A DNA stretch of 34,875 nt from Bacteroidales bacterium (GTDB taxonomy: Bacteria; Bacteroidota; Bacteroidia; Bacteroidales; VadinHA17): the NCBI GenBank assembly GCA_025358645.1, contig JANYIW010000129.1, positions 1 through 34,875 on the forward strand. The letters are read 5' to 3'. The notes beneath the pieces are model-generated. The model worked only from the letters and a program-made list of their open reading frames with translations, was not told the origin of the DNA and ran no database searches. A program made the translations under genes and the position numbers. Positions 23,958 to 31,981 of this stretch are shown here, in pieces. Each line of letters begins with the position of its first letter. Within the stretch, counting starts at the first letter, position 1.

Positions 23958-25169
23958 TTATTCAAAGAGTTTAAATGCTTCTTTTATTAACCCAATAGCT
24001 TCCATGAGCTGTTTTTCTGTGATTACAAGCGGAGGAGCAAACCGGATAATATGATTATGGGTAGGTTTTGCAATGAGTCCCAAATCCTTCATGGCAAGAC
24101 AAACATCCCACGCTTCTTTACCATTCTTTGGTTTTATAACCACTGCATTTAACAGACCTTTACCGCGAACAAGTTCAACCATATCAGATTTGATGCTACG
24201 GAATGCCTCACGAAATATTTTACCGAGTCGATCAGCGTTTTCAGCAAGTTTTTCATTTTTAATCACCTCCAGGGCTGCGACAGCTACCTTGGCAGCAAGA
24301 GGGTTGCCTCCGAAAGTGGAACCATGTTCTCCGGGTTTGATAGTCAGCATAATCTCATCATCGGCAAGCACTGCTGAAACAGGCAGAACACCACCCGATA
24401 AAGCTTTCCCCAGTATAAGAATATCGGGACGAACGCCTTCATGATCGCATGCCAGCAATTTACCAGTACGTGCAATACCTGTTTGTACCTCATCGGCTAT
24501 AAAAAGTACATTTTTTGATTTGCACAGGTCATAAGCTTTTTTCAGATAGCCCTCATCCGGTACAAAAACCCCTGCTTCCCCCTGGATAGGTTCAACCAGA
24601 AAACCCGCCACATCGGGATCTCTGAGAGCATTTTCAAGAGCCTTTAAATCATTATATGGTATGATTATAAACCCGGGAGTAAAAGGTCCGTAATCATCTC
24701 TGGCATCAGGATCAGTCGACATTGAAACGATCGATATCGTCCGGCCATGAAAATTGCCTTCGCATGCAATAATCTTCGCATTGTTTTGCTTTATGCCTTT
24801 TTTCTTATATGCCCATTTACGACAGAGTTTAAGGGCTGTTTCATCAGCTTCGGCTCCTGAATTCATTGGCAGCACCTTGTCGTATTTAAAATACTTCGTG
24901 ATATATTCTTCATACTCACCAAGCGCTGAATTATAAAATGCCCTCGATGTGAGCGTGAGCTTTGTTGCCTGATCTGTTAATGCTTTAATAATTGCCGGAT
25001 GGCAATGTCCTTGATTCACTGCTGAATAAGCTGAAAGGAAATCGAAATATCTTTTTCCTTCAACATCCCAGACAAATGGTCCTAAACCTCTTTCGAGAAC
25101 TACCGGAAGCGGATGATAGTTATGAGCGCCAAATTTGTCTTCCCGATTAATATAATCCTGAGCATTCAT
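23958..25169 (-). CDS. rocD: Ornithine aminotransferase (ornithine-oxo-acid transaminase)
   Basis: 403 residues, the usual length for this class III PLP enzyme, which moves the delta-amino group of ornithine to 2-oxoglutarate, giving glutamate semialdehyde and glutamate. Key segments: [20 protein letters not shown] (N-terminal substrate part), [30 protein letters not shown] (phosphate binding), [40 protein letters not shown], and the PLP lysine Lys255 in [19 protein letters not shown]. The [15 protein letters not shown] run is distinctive of ornithine over acetylornithine aminotransferases. No other arginine or proline catabolic gene is nearby; the M28 peptidase downstream in the same operon may supply amino acids. 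Confidence 0.93.
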   Translation of the reverse strand: MNAQDYINREDKFGAHNYHPLPVVLERGLGPFVWDVEGKRYFDFLSAYSAVNQGHCHPAIIKALTDQATKLTLTSRAFYNSALGEYEEYITKYFKYDKVLPMNSGAEADETALKLCRKWAYKKKGIKQNNAKIIACEGNFHGRTISIVSMSTDPDARDDYGPFTPGFIIIPYNDLKALENALRDPDVAGFLVEPIQGEAGVFVPDEGYLKKAYDLCKSKNVLFIADEVQTGIARTGKLLACDHEGVRPDILILGKALSGGVLPVSAVLADDEIMLTIKPGEHGSTFGGNPLAAKVAVAALEVIKNEKLAENADRLGKIFREAFRSIKSDMVELVRGKGLLNAVVIKPKNGKEAWDVCLAMKDLGLIAKPTHNHIIRFAPPLVITEKQLMEAIGLIKEAFKLFE

Positions 25170-25359
25170 ATTATTGATTATTAAATAGATAATAAATTAT
25201 TAATTATGTCTACAATCTTACAAAAGCTTTTCAATATTTCAAAATGATAAAATTCAGATAAATAGGGTTTTGGTTTAACAGTTGTAGGGTTAATAGGATT
25301 TTGCTTATATAGTTATTGGGTTAAGGCATTATTGGGTTAATTCGTTAGTCTCTCAGTCT

Positions 25360-26049
25360 CTACTTCTCTCCGTCATTTACTAAAAGGTCAGGTCTTAACC
25401 TGCTGGTCCTTTCCTCTGACTGTTCATGTCTCCAGTTTTCGATTTTTGCTGTATGGCCCGAAAGAAGTATTTCAGGAACTTTCCAACCATTAAAATCTGC
25501 CGGTCTTGTATAGACAGGCGGCGCCAGAAGATCATCCTGAAAGGAATCGGAGAGTGCGGATTGTTCATCTGAGATAGCTCCCGGAATAAGTCTCACGATA
25601 GCATCAGTAATAGCAGCAGCAGGTAATTCGCCACCGGACAAGACATAGTCTCCAATAGATATTTCCCTGGTTATCAGATTATCACGAATTCTTTGATCTA
25701 TTCCTTTATAGTGGCCGGCAAGAATTATAATATTGTTTTTAAGTGATAGCTGGTTAGCCATTTTCTGATTAAATTTTTCTCCATCCGGGGAAGTATAGAT
25801 AATTTCATCATAATGTCTCTCACTTTTAAGTTTTTCAATAGCCTTAAAGATCGGCTCTATCATCATAACCATTCCTGCACCCCCGCCAAATGCATAGTCA
25901 TCCACGCTTTTATATTTATCATTAGAAAAATCGCGGAGATTGATAATATTTATTTCAACCAGTTTCTTATCCTTTGCCCTTTTAACAATTGAATGATTAA
26001 AAGGGCTCTCAAGTAATTCCGGCTGGACTGTGATAATATCAATTCTCAT
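25360..26049 (-). CDS. trmD: tRNA (guanine-N1-)-methyltransferase
   Basis: 229 residues, complete. TrmD methylates N1 of G37 in tRNAs with a G36 using SAM, preventing +1 frameshifts. Visible family features: [20 protein letters not shown] at the start, [19 protein letters not shown] (SAM site), [19 protein letters not shown], and the trefoil-knot motif [16 protein letters not shown], then [20 protein letters not shown] and [13 protein letters not shown]. It is not in the usual rpsP-rimM-trmD-rplS operon here; it stands alone between rocD and a divergent YkgJ-type gene, 77 bp from the latter. Confidence 0.95.
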   Translation of the reverse strand: MRIDIITVQPELLESPFNHSIVKRAKDKKLVEINIINLRDFSNDKYKSVDDYAFGGGAGMVMMIEPIFKAIEKLKSERHYDEIIYTSPDGEKFNQKMANQLSLKNNIIILAGHYKGIDQRIRDNLITREISIGDYVLSGGELPAAAITDAIVRLIPGAISDEQSALSDSFQDDLLAPPVYTRPADFNGWKVPEILLSGHTAKIENWRHEQSEERTSRLRPDLLVNDGEK

Positions 26050-26126
26050 CTGAACTATTTTCTGTAAAAATACGAAGAAAATCCTGGAGTGGTCTCAAAC
26101 TCCAATCTTCTTTATATATTTGGCGG

Positions 26127-26360
26127 ATGAATTGCAGAGAAAATTGTGGAGCTTGTTGTGTTGCATTGTCAATTTCTTCTCCTTTACCAGGGATGGCCGC
26201 TGGCAAGCCGGCAGGGGTGAGGTGCATTCATCTGATGGATGACTTAAGGTGTGCTATTTATAATGCCGCCAGCAAACCAAAAGTATGTTCTGATTTTAAT
26301 GCGGAACCTGAGTTTTGCGGATCAACGCAGGCGGAGGCAATGAAAATATTATCTACCTGA
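26127..26360 (+). CDS. YkgJ-family cysteine-cluster protein
   Basis: 77 residues. The N-terminus MNCRENCGACCVALSISSPL has the defining CxxxCGxCC arrangement, and further cysteines at RCIHL, RCAIY, KVCSDF and EFCGS complete a metal-binding (zinc or Fe-S) set as in the UPF0153/YkgJ family. The function is not established; related proteins are often annotated as Fe-S oxidoreductase-like. It is short but complete, including the 'CxIYxxRPxxC'-like element (CAIYNAASKPKVC). It diverges from trmD and its 3' end overlaps the end of the convergent amidohydrolase by 12 bp. Confidence 0.85.
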   Translation: MNCRENCGACCVALSISSPLPGMAAGKPAGVRCIHLMDDLRCAIYNAASKPKVCSDFNAEPEFCGSTQAEAMKILST

Positions 26361-28037
26361 AGCATACACAACTTTCCCACCTGTTATAGTATAATCCACT
26401 TTTGTCTTCATTATCTCATTCTCTGGTATTACCAGTATGTCTTTATCGACTATTATAATATCTGCAAGAAAACCGGTTTTTATCATGCCTTTCCGGTTTT
26501 CCATAAACTGGGAATATGCTGAACCGAGAGTATAATATTTTATTGCATCTTCCATTTTGATCTTTTGTTCAGGGCGCCACCCGTCACCTTCTTCCCCAAG
26601 CCTGTCTTTCCGGGAAACTGCCGCATAAAGTCCTTCCATCGGATTAAGCGGTTCCACCTGGTAATCTGTGCCAAATGCAAGTGTTGCACCGGCATCTGCA
26701 AGACTTTTCCATGCATAAGCCCCTTTTGCTCTTTCAGGACCAATGCGCTTTTCACAGAATTTCTTGTCAGTGATGCAGTGAGTCGGTTGCATTGAAGCGA
26801 TCACTCCAAGTTTTGCAAAACGCGGGATATCAGAAAGTTGAATTGTTTGTGCATGTTCATCACGGTGACGACTGTCGCGTTTACCGTTTACCTGTTCTGC
26901 CTTTTCAAATGCATTGAGAGTCCAGTTATTTCCTTTATCACCAATTGCATGAACACCGATCTGAAAACCATATTTATCAGCTGTTATAACCATGTTTTCA
27001 AACTCTGCATAAGGCATCATGGAAAGCCCTGATGTGGATGGGTTGTCTGTAAAGGGTTCAAACATTAAAGCGGTTCCTGATCCTATTGTTCCATCTATAA
27101 ATGCTTTCAGGTAGCCGAATCTTATCCAATTGTTCTCTTTAGGATATTTTTTCTCAAGCTCAAGGTAGTTTTTCAGCAGAATTTTGTCTGAAGTAAGTGA
27201 TTTGCCAATATCTATCCTGCATGTGAGTTCCCCATCTCTCTGAAGTTTTTCATAAGCCTCGAAATCAGCTGCTCCAGGCACCTGAACACTGGTTACCCCC
27301 AGCTCACGGGCTTCTCTCAAAGCAAGGAGATACCCTTTCCATACCCTTACGGTTTCTTCTTCAGCAGTTCTTACCGTTTTAACCTCTCCGGTTTTAATCA
27401 TAGATTCTGCATTTTCTTTAATTATTCCCGTGGGTTCACCGGTTACAGGATCCTTTTGTATCTCCCCACCAAAAGGGTTGGGAGTGTTTTTTGTTATTCC
27501 TGAAGCTTTCAGGACAAAAGAATTCACCAGAATTGAATGACCGTCTGCCCGGCTAAGCATAACAGGGTTATCAGGAGAAACTTTATCCAGGAGTTCTTTT
27601 GTGGGCCATTTTTTATCAATAAACATTTCGTGTTCCCAATGGCCTCCTTTGATAAGTTCCCCACGGATGGATTTTCCAACCTGTTCCTTAACCTTCTGAG
27701 TTATAACTGAAGGATCAGTAGTATAACGGAGTTCAATATAGTCGGGATCAAGAGGACCAAAATGCACATGAGCATCATTAAAGCCAGGAATTACCAACCT
27801 TCCTCCGGCATCAACCACTTTTGTAGATCCTTTTTCTATCAGACGTGATATCTCTGAGGTTGTTCCAACTGCTATAATGTTTTCACCTTTAATTGCGATA
27901 GCTTCAGCTGTAGGATTGTCTTTATCAATTGTGATAACTTTTCCATTAATTATTACGAGATCAGCTTTTACTTTTTGTGTGCATGAGCAGGTTATTGTCA
28001 TGATTATTATTGATAATGAGATGATTATATTTTTCAT
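26349..28037 (-). CDS. YtcJ-like amidohydrolase, exported lipoprotein candidate
   Basis: 562 residues. The signal sequence MKNIIISLSIIIMTITCSC has cysteines at 17 and 19 in a lipobox-like context, so export as a lipoprotein is likely. The amidohydrolase fold starts with ADLVIINGKVITIDKDNPTA. The metal site includes DAHVHFGPL (His90, His92), and later GVHAIGDKGNNWTLNAFEKA, HRDEHAQTI and FGTDYQVEPLNPMEG. The 'NPFGGEIQKDPVTGEPTGII' stretch is typical of the YtcJ/LAF3 group. Substrates for this group are mostly undefined. It is monocistronic and diverges from dapB. Confidence 0.87.
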   Translation of the reverse strand: MKNIIISLSIIIMTITCSCTQKVKADLVIINGKVITIDKDNPTAEAIAIKGENIIAVGTTSEISRLIEKGSTKVVDAGGRLVIPGFNDAHVHFGPLDPDYIELRYTTDPSVITQKVKEQVGKSIRGELIKGGHWEHEMFIDKKWPTKELLDKVSPDNPVMLSRADGHSILVNSFVLKASGITKNTPNPFGGEIQKDPVTGEPTGIIKENAESMIKTGEVKTVRTAEEETVRVWKGYLLALREARELGVTSVQVPGAADFEAYEKLQRDGELTCRIDIGKSLTSDKILLKNYLELEKKYPKENNWIRFGYLKAFIDGTIGSGTALMFEPFTDNPSTSGLSMMPYAEFENMVITADKYGFQIGVHAIGDKGNNWTLNAFEKAEQVNGKRDSRHRDEHAQTIQLSDIPRFAKLGVIASMQPTHCITDKKFCEKRIGPERAKGAYAWKSLADAGATLAFGTDYQVEPLNPMEGLYAAVSRKDRLGEEGDGWRPEQKIKMEDAIKYYTLGSAYSQFMENRKGMIKTGFLADIIIVDKDILVIPENEIMKTKVDYTITGGKVVYASGR

Positions 28038-28205
28038 GTTTGTTGGTTTTCGATATTGAAATATAATAATATTTATTTGTAATTGCAGTTATATGTCCTT
28101 GCAAGTAACTATTTTGAAAATAATTTAACTTCTCTTTAAGAATTATGTTGATTTTTAATGACGTATGGTATTACAAAACAGGTAATTTCGCAAAAACAAT
28201 TGATT

Positions 28206-28922
28206 ATGAACATTGCATTAATAGGTTATGGAAGAATGGGTCACGAAATTGAATCCATAGCCATTAAACGCGGTCATCTTATCAAACTCATTGTAGATCA
28301 GGATAATGAGAATGATCTGAATAGAACTAATCTGACTGGGATTGATGTTGCAATTGAGTTCTCTTCACCTGCGGCAGCATTTAATAACATAAGTAAATGC
28401 CTTAATGAAAAGATTCCTGTAGTATCAGGTACCACTGGCTGGCTTGAAAACTATAATGAGGTTATTGAAATATGTAATAAGAATAATACAGCTTTTATTC
28501 ATTCTTCAAATTTCAGTATAGGTGTGAATCTGCTTTTCAGGCTTAACGCTGAACTTGCACGACAAATGGATCGTTACAGGGATTATGATGTCACAATAGA
28601 GGAGATACATCATATAAAAAAGCTGGATGCGCCTAGTGGGACTGCAATAACGCTTGCAGAAGGTATTATTGGTAAGCATTCAAAGTATAAGAAATGGTGT
28701 TTTGATAAGGATAAAACGGATATATGCATTCCTGTAAGATCAATCAGGGAAGGTGTCGTTCCTGGAACACATACAGTTTCCTGGGATTCAGATATTGATA
28801 CAATAAGCCTGAAGCATGAGGCTAAAAGCAGGAAAGGATTCGCATTGGGCGCTGTAGTCGCCGCTGAATTCATACATTTCAGGAAGGGGATATTCACCAT
28901 GAATGATGTAATAGGTTTCTGA
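28206..28922 (+). CDS. dapB: 4-hydroxy-tetrahydrodipicolinate reductase
   Basis: 238 residues from ATG 28206 (MNIALIGYGRMGHEIESIAI); an upstream ATG at 28158 would place 16 unrelated residues before the nucleotide-binding strand. The NAD(P) motif GYGRMG is at 7-12; GTTGW at about 75-79 and SSNFSIGVNL follow. The catalytic EEIHHIKKLDAPSGTA is at about 132-147, with His135/His136 and Lys139 in the expected places. It catalyses the NAD(P)H-dependent step of lysine and diaminopimelate synthesis and so supplies the cell wall. The product is slightly short (E. coli 273), as is usual in Bacteroidota. It is followed 42 bp later by lepB, a pairing that recurs in this phylum. Confidence 0.95.
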   Translation: MNIALIGYGRMGHEIESIAIKRGHLIKLIVDQDNENDLNRTNLTGIDVAIEFSSPAAAFNNISKCLNEKIPVVSGTTGWLENYNEVIEICNKNNTAFIHSSNFSIGVNLLFRLNAELARQMDRYRDYDVTIEEIHHIKKLDAPSGTAITLAEGIIGKHSKYKKWCFDKDKTDICIPVRSIREGVVPGTHTVSWDSDIDTISLKHEAKSRKGFALGAVVAAEFIHFRKGIFTMNDVIGF

Positions 28923-28964
28923 TAATTATTTATATTTTTACCGGCTCTATAAAACAGTTAAATC

Positions 28965-30347
28965 ATGAATGAACTTTTTACAAAAAAAAATATAAAGTTT
29001 GCAATCGCTGCATTTCTTTATATTCTTGTCGTAATATGGATTGGTAATTACTGGTTCCTGATCGGATTGGCTGTTATCTACGATTTGTATATAACCGGGA
29101 AAGTCAACTGGACATTCTGGAAAAAGCGAAATGGCAAAAACAATGCATTTATTGAATGGCTTGATGCGTTGATTTTTGCAGTGATTGCAGTTTCTCTGAT
29201 AAATATTTTCCTGTTTCAGAATTACAAAATTCCGACTCCATCCATGGAGAAATCATTACTTGTTGGTGATCATCTGTTTGTAAGCAAACTTGCTTATGGA
29301 CCAAGAATGCCAAACACTCCCCTTGCTTTTCCTTTTACACAGAATATTATGCCTCTCACCAAAGGCAAGTCGTGGTCGAATCTGATTATCTGGCCGTATA
29401 AACGTCTGGCAGGCGGAGGAAAAGTAAAAAATAACGATGCTATAGTTTTTAATTTTCCTGCCGGGGATACTGTTGTTCTCGAAGAAGCAACCCCCGATTA
29501 TTATGAGATTGTGAGGCGAAGAGCGAGAGACCTGAAAGAGATGGATGCAGGGGCTTCTCACAAACCACAGAGTTATTATCTGCAAACAGCAAGGAAAGAT
29601 ATATGGGATAAATATACGGTTATATACAGGCCGGTTGACAGACGAGATAATTATGTAAAAAGGTGCATTGGTATTCCCGGAGATACTGTTACTATTAAAA
29701 AAGGAGTGCTCTATGTAAACGGGAAAATTGTTCCGGACAATGGTACCCAGCAAACGACTTATGCTGTCAATACAAATGGAACTACAATCAATCCAAAGGC
29801 ATTTGAGCGGCTGGATATCTCAAAATCTGATCAGACAATGATTTCCGGTGCACAATACCTGCTGCCACTTACCAAAGGAAATGCGGAAGCAATATCAAAG
29901 TTTTCAAATGTTTCTAACGTATCCTCAATATATCAAAGTAAAGGTGACTATGCTTTGCATATCTTTCCATATAATCCTGTTTATGGATGGAATGAAGATA
30001 ACTATGGACCTATATGGATGCCTGTAAAAGGTACGAGAGTAAATATAGATACATCCAATCTCTGTCTTTATGAGCGTATAATTAATGTATATGAGCATAA
30101 TACCCTGAGGGTTGATGGAAGCACCATCTATATAAATGATGCTCCTGCCACGAGTTATACCTTCAAGATGAATTACTACTGGATGATGGGAGATAACCGT
30201 CATAATTCAGCAGATTCGAGGTATTGGGGCTTCGTTCCGGAGGATCATATTGTGGGCAAGCCAAAGTTCATTTGGTTATCGCTCAATAAGGAAGCCAGTG
30301 GTCTTAAAAGTATCAGGTGGAGCAGGATGTTTATGCAGGCGAAATAA
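28965..30347 (+). CDS. lepB: Signal peptidase I
   Basis: 460 residues, long for the family but usual for Bacteroidota. Two hydrophobic segments at about 11-40, then a third at about 66-84. The catalytic Ser93 is in IPTPSMEKSLLVGDHLFVSK, the general base Lys232 in NYVKRCIGIPGDTV, and the conserved box MGDNRHNSADSRYWGFVP at about 408-425. A large insertion (about 260-390) separates the halves of the periplasmic catalytic core and is typical for the phylum. It cleaves signal peptides of exported proteins, many of which are encoded in this window. It forms an operon with dapB and ends 45 bp before the second DUF559 repeat element. Confidence 0.94.
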   Translation: MNELFTKKNIKFAIAAFLYILVVIWIGNYWFLIGLAVIYDLYITGKVNWTFWKKRNGKNNAFIEWLDALIFAVIAVSLINIFLFQNYKIPTPSMEKSLLVGDHLFVSKLAYGPRMPNTPLAFPFTQNIMPLTKGKSWSNLIIWPYKRLAGGGKVKNNDAIVFNFPAGDTVVLEEATPDYYEIVRRRARDLKEMDAGASHKPQSYYLQTARKDIWDKYTVIYRPVDRRDNYVKRCIGIPGDTVTIKKGVLYVNGKIVPDNGTQQTTYAVNTNGTTINPKAFERLDISKSDQTMISGAQYLLPLTKGNAEAISKFSNVSNVSSIYQSKGDYALHIFPYNPVYGWNEDNYGPIWMPVKGTRVNIDTSNLCLYERIINVYEHNTLRVDGSTIYINDAPATSYTFKMNYYWMMGDNRHNSADSRYWGFVPEDHIVGKPKFIWLSLNKEASGLKSIRWSRMFMQAK

Positions 30348-30392
30348 AAAAATTCTCGTTTAAGTATTTTTAAAAGTTTGGTATGAATAATT

Positions 30393-30693
30393 CTCCCCTC
30401 CTTTTGAAGGAGGGGTGGTCGGGATGATTGAATATCTTATATATACAATATTTTATTTCCCGTCCCGATTGCTATCGGGAGGGGTGGTTGATTCATTGTT
30501 GAGTTATGGAACATTTTAAAATCAAAAAAACTTAATGCTAGAAAATTCAGAAGACAACACAGTACAGGTAATTACATGGCAATCAACCACCCTGGCCGGT
30601 ATCAGCATTTGTATCATAATTTAAAAGTGGTCCGGCCACCCCTCCTTCAAAAGGAGGGGAAATGTATCAGACATATATTCAATACTTTACATT
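30393..30693 (+). mobile_element. Palindrome-bounded repeat element with DUF559 remnant, copy 2
   Basis: Same ends as copy 1: left palindrome 30395-30415, right palindrome 30639-30659 in reverse complement, the inner CAATCAACCACCCTGGCCGG pair member (from about 30580), and a shared right tail to 30693. The element is about 300 bp against 460 for copy 1. It differs by an extra TCCCGAT-TGCT-ATCGGGA hairpin (30463-30480) in the left arm and by keeping the opposite part of the nuclease gene. It fills the 349-bp space between lepB and the convergent rplT, ending 4 bp before the rplT stop; its hairpins may serve as a terminator for both. Confidence 0.7.
30504..30578 (+). pseudogene. DUF559 gene fragment, 3' part deleted
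   Basis: About 25 codons with no start codon: LWNILKSKKLNARKFRRQHS then TGNY. This is the conserved 'LLWxxLKxxxLxxxKFRRQxxxGxY' segment of DUF559 nucleases. The reading then runs into the inner inverted repeat, so the VDFFC...IELDG core is missing. The RRQHS(I/T)GNY portion overlaps the beginning of the fragment in copy 1 (6046 onward), showing that both come from one parent gene. Confidence 0.75.
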
Positions 30694-30696
30694 ACG

Positions 30697-31041
30697 TTAC
30701 CTGACTGTTTCTACGATTGCTTTAAAAGCTTCGGGGTGATTCATTGCAAGGTCGGCAAGCGTTTTTCTGTTCAGTGTAATGCCTTTTTTATCCAGTCTGC
30801 CGATAAATTCTGAATAGTTCATGTCATACTGGCGAACACCTGCATTTATCCTTTGAATCCATAAAGCTCTGAAAAGGCCTTTCTTTCTCTTCCTGTCGCG
30901 GTATGCATACCCCATACCTTTGTCGAGGGTATTCTTTGCAACTGTTATTACGTTTCTTCTTGATCCGAAATTTCCTTTTGTCTGTTTAAGGACTTTTTTT
31001 CTTCTTGCTCTTGATGCTACTGCATTTACTGATCTTGGCAT
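30697..31041 (-). CDS. rplT: 50S ribosomal protein L20
   Basis: 114 residues, normal length. The start [20 protein letters not shown] and [20 protein letters not shown] are hallmarks of bL20, an early 23S rRNA-binding assembly protein that in other bacteria represses its own operon. Third ribosome-related gene after infC and rpmI. The spacer between rpmI and rplT is unusually long (119 bp) and contains a REP-like palindrome. The stop lies 4 bp from the end of the DUF559 repeat element. Confidence 0.97.
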   Translation of the reverse strand: MPRSVNAVASRARRKKVLKQTKGNFGSRRNVITVAKNTLDKGMGYAYRDRKRKKGLFRALWIQRINAGVRQYDMNYSEFIGRLDKKGITLNRKTLADLAMNHPEAFKAIVETVR

Positions 31042-31131
31042 AACTCATTTTTTTGAATGTCAGCGGTCCGGTAAAAGACTCTTGTATGCTGAACAATCTG
31101 TTAATACTATAATTAATTTTATCAATGCGTT

Positions 31132-31159
31132 GTATAGACGTTGCATGCAACGTTTATAC
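31132..31159. repeat. 28-nt REP-like palindrome between rpmI and rplT
   Basis: The core ACGTTGCATGCAACGT (31138-31153) is a perfect 16-bp palindrome, extended by gtatag/ttatac to a 28-nt near-perfect hairpin one base after the rpmI stop. Sequences of the form 'GTAGAGACGTTGCATGCAACGTCTCTAC' style (split here: GTAGAGACGTTG, CATGCAACGTC) recur as extragenic palindromes in many bacteria from memory, so I read it as a repetitive palindrome that entered a ribosomal-protein operon. It could also act as a processing or attenuation site. Confidence 0.6.
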
Positions 31160-31160
31160 A

Positions 31161-31358
31161 TTATTTCATTGCAAGCAACAGCTTAACGTTCTTAAGATCT
31201 GTTTTGTGAACCAGACCGCCATAAGTAAGATTTCTCTTACGTTTAGTCGATTTCTTCGTCAGGATGTGGCTTTTAAATGCATGTTTACGCTTGATCTTTC
31301 CAGTTCCGGTCAGAGAAAATCTTTTCTTTGCACCCGGATTCGTCTTCATTTTTGGCAT
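31161..31358 (-). CDS. rpmI: 50S ribosomal protein L35
   Basis: 65 residues, normal length. [20 protein letters not shown], then [20 protein letters not shown], is the bL35 signature. It lies 26 bp after the infC stop in the conserved infC-rpmI-rplT order. No oddity in the coding sequence. Confidence 0.97.
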   Translation of the reverse strand: MPKMKTNPGAKKRFSLTGTGKIKRKHAFKSHILTKKSTKRKRNLTYGGLVHKTDLKNVKLLLAMK

Positions 31359-31384
31359 TTCTCTCGTTCAAATATATTAATAAA

Positions 31385-31933
31385 CTATTTTTTCTTTTTT
31401 GGTGAAAAAGATACGATCATCCTTTTGCCTTCAAGCCTTGGAAGTTGTTCAACTTTTCCATATTCTTCAAGGTCGTTGGCAAACCGTAATAATAACACTT
31501 CGCCCTGTTCCTTGAACAAAATCGATCTTCCTTTAAAGAATACATAAGCTCTTACTTTTGCACCCTCTTCGAGGAATCTCATAGCATGTTTGAGCTTAAA
31601 ATTATAATCATGATCATCGGTGTTTGGTCCGAACCTGATCTCCTTAACAACTACCTTTGATGCCTTGGCCTTGATCTCTTTTTGCTTTTTCTTTTGCTGA
31701 TAGATAAATTTCTGATAATCAACAATGCGGCAAACAGGGGGATCGGCATTTGGCGAAATTTCAACCAGGTCAAGTTCCAGGGTATCTGCCAACCTGAGAG
31801 CATCCTGTATACTCATTACATCCGCTTCTATTTCTTCACCGACTACTCTGACCATCTTGGCAGTGATCCTGTGGTTGATTTTGTGAGCCGGCTGGGTAAC
31901 CCTTGCCGGGCTTCGCCTAATTGGTAAAGCTAT
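31385..31933 (-). CDS. infC: Translation initiation factor IF-3 with AUA start
   Basis: 182 residues if begun at ATA 31933: [20 protein letters not shown] (first residue decoded as Met), then [20 protein letters not shown]. The first ATG (31855) would leave out the first 26 residues, which match conserved IF-3 N-terminal sequence ([15 protein letters not shown]). An in-frame TAG lies 12 bases before the ATA, and no ATG, GTG, TTG or ATT occurs between the TAG and the ATA. A perfect AGGAGG (31947-31942) sits 8 nt upstream of ATA. The next non-standard candidate, ATT at 31921, would be 20 nt from it. IF-3 has the usual N-domain, a lysine-rich linker ([20 protein letters not shown]) and a C-domain. 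It lies 48 bp after thrS. Confidence 0.92.
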   Translation of the reverse strand: MALPIRRSPARVTQPAHKINHRITAKMVRVVGEEIEADVMSIQDALRLADTLELDLVEISPNADPPVCRIVDYQKFIYQQKKKQKEIKAKASKVVVKEIRFGPNTDDHDYNFKLKHAMRFLEEGAKVRAYVFFKGRSILFKEQGEVLLLRFANDLEEYGKVEQLPRLEGKRMIVSFSPKKKK

Positions 31934-31941
31934 AGCTCTTT

Positions 31942-31947
31942 CCTCCT
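31942..31947 (-). promoter_or_regulatory. Shine-Dalgarno sequence of infC
   Basis: On the minus strand, AGGAGG, followed by 8 nt (aaagagct) and the AUA start. This is unusual in a phylum where most genes, including the others in this window, lack such a site. Confidence 0.75.
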
Positions 31948-31981
31948 AATTTTTATTAATACTAACATTACTTATAGTGCA

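Noticed and set aside
25255-25350. Repeat of gggttaa-like strings upstream of trmD's end
   Set aside because: Copies of ttattgggttaa occur at 25313 and 25329, but spacing is irregular (16, 22, 31 bp) with no consistent unit; too weak to call an array.
29256-29753. 165-residue minus-strand open frame inside lepB
   Set aside because: Antisense shadow; the sense strand has intact signal peptidase motifs.
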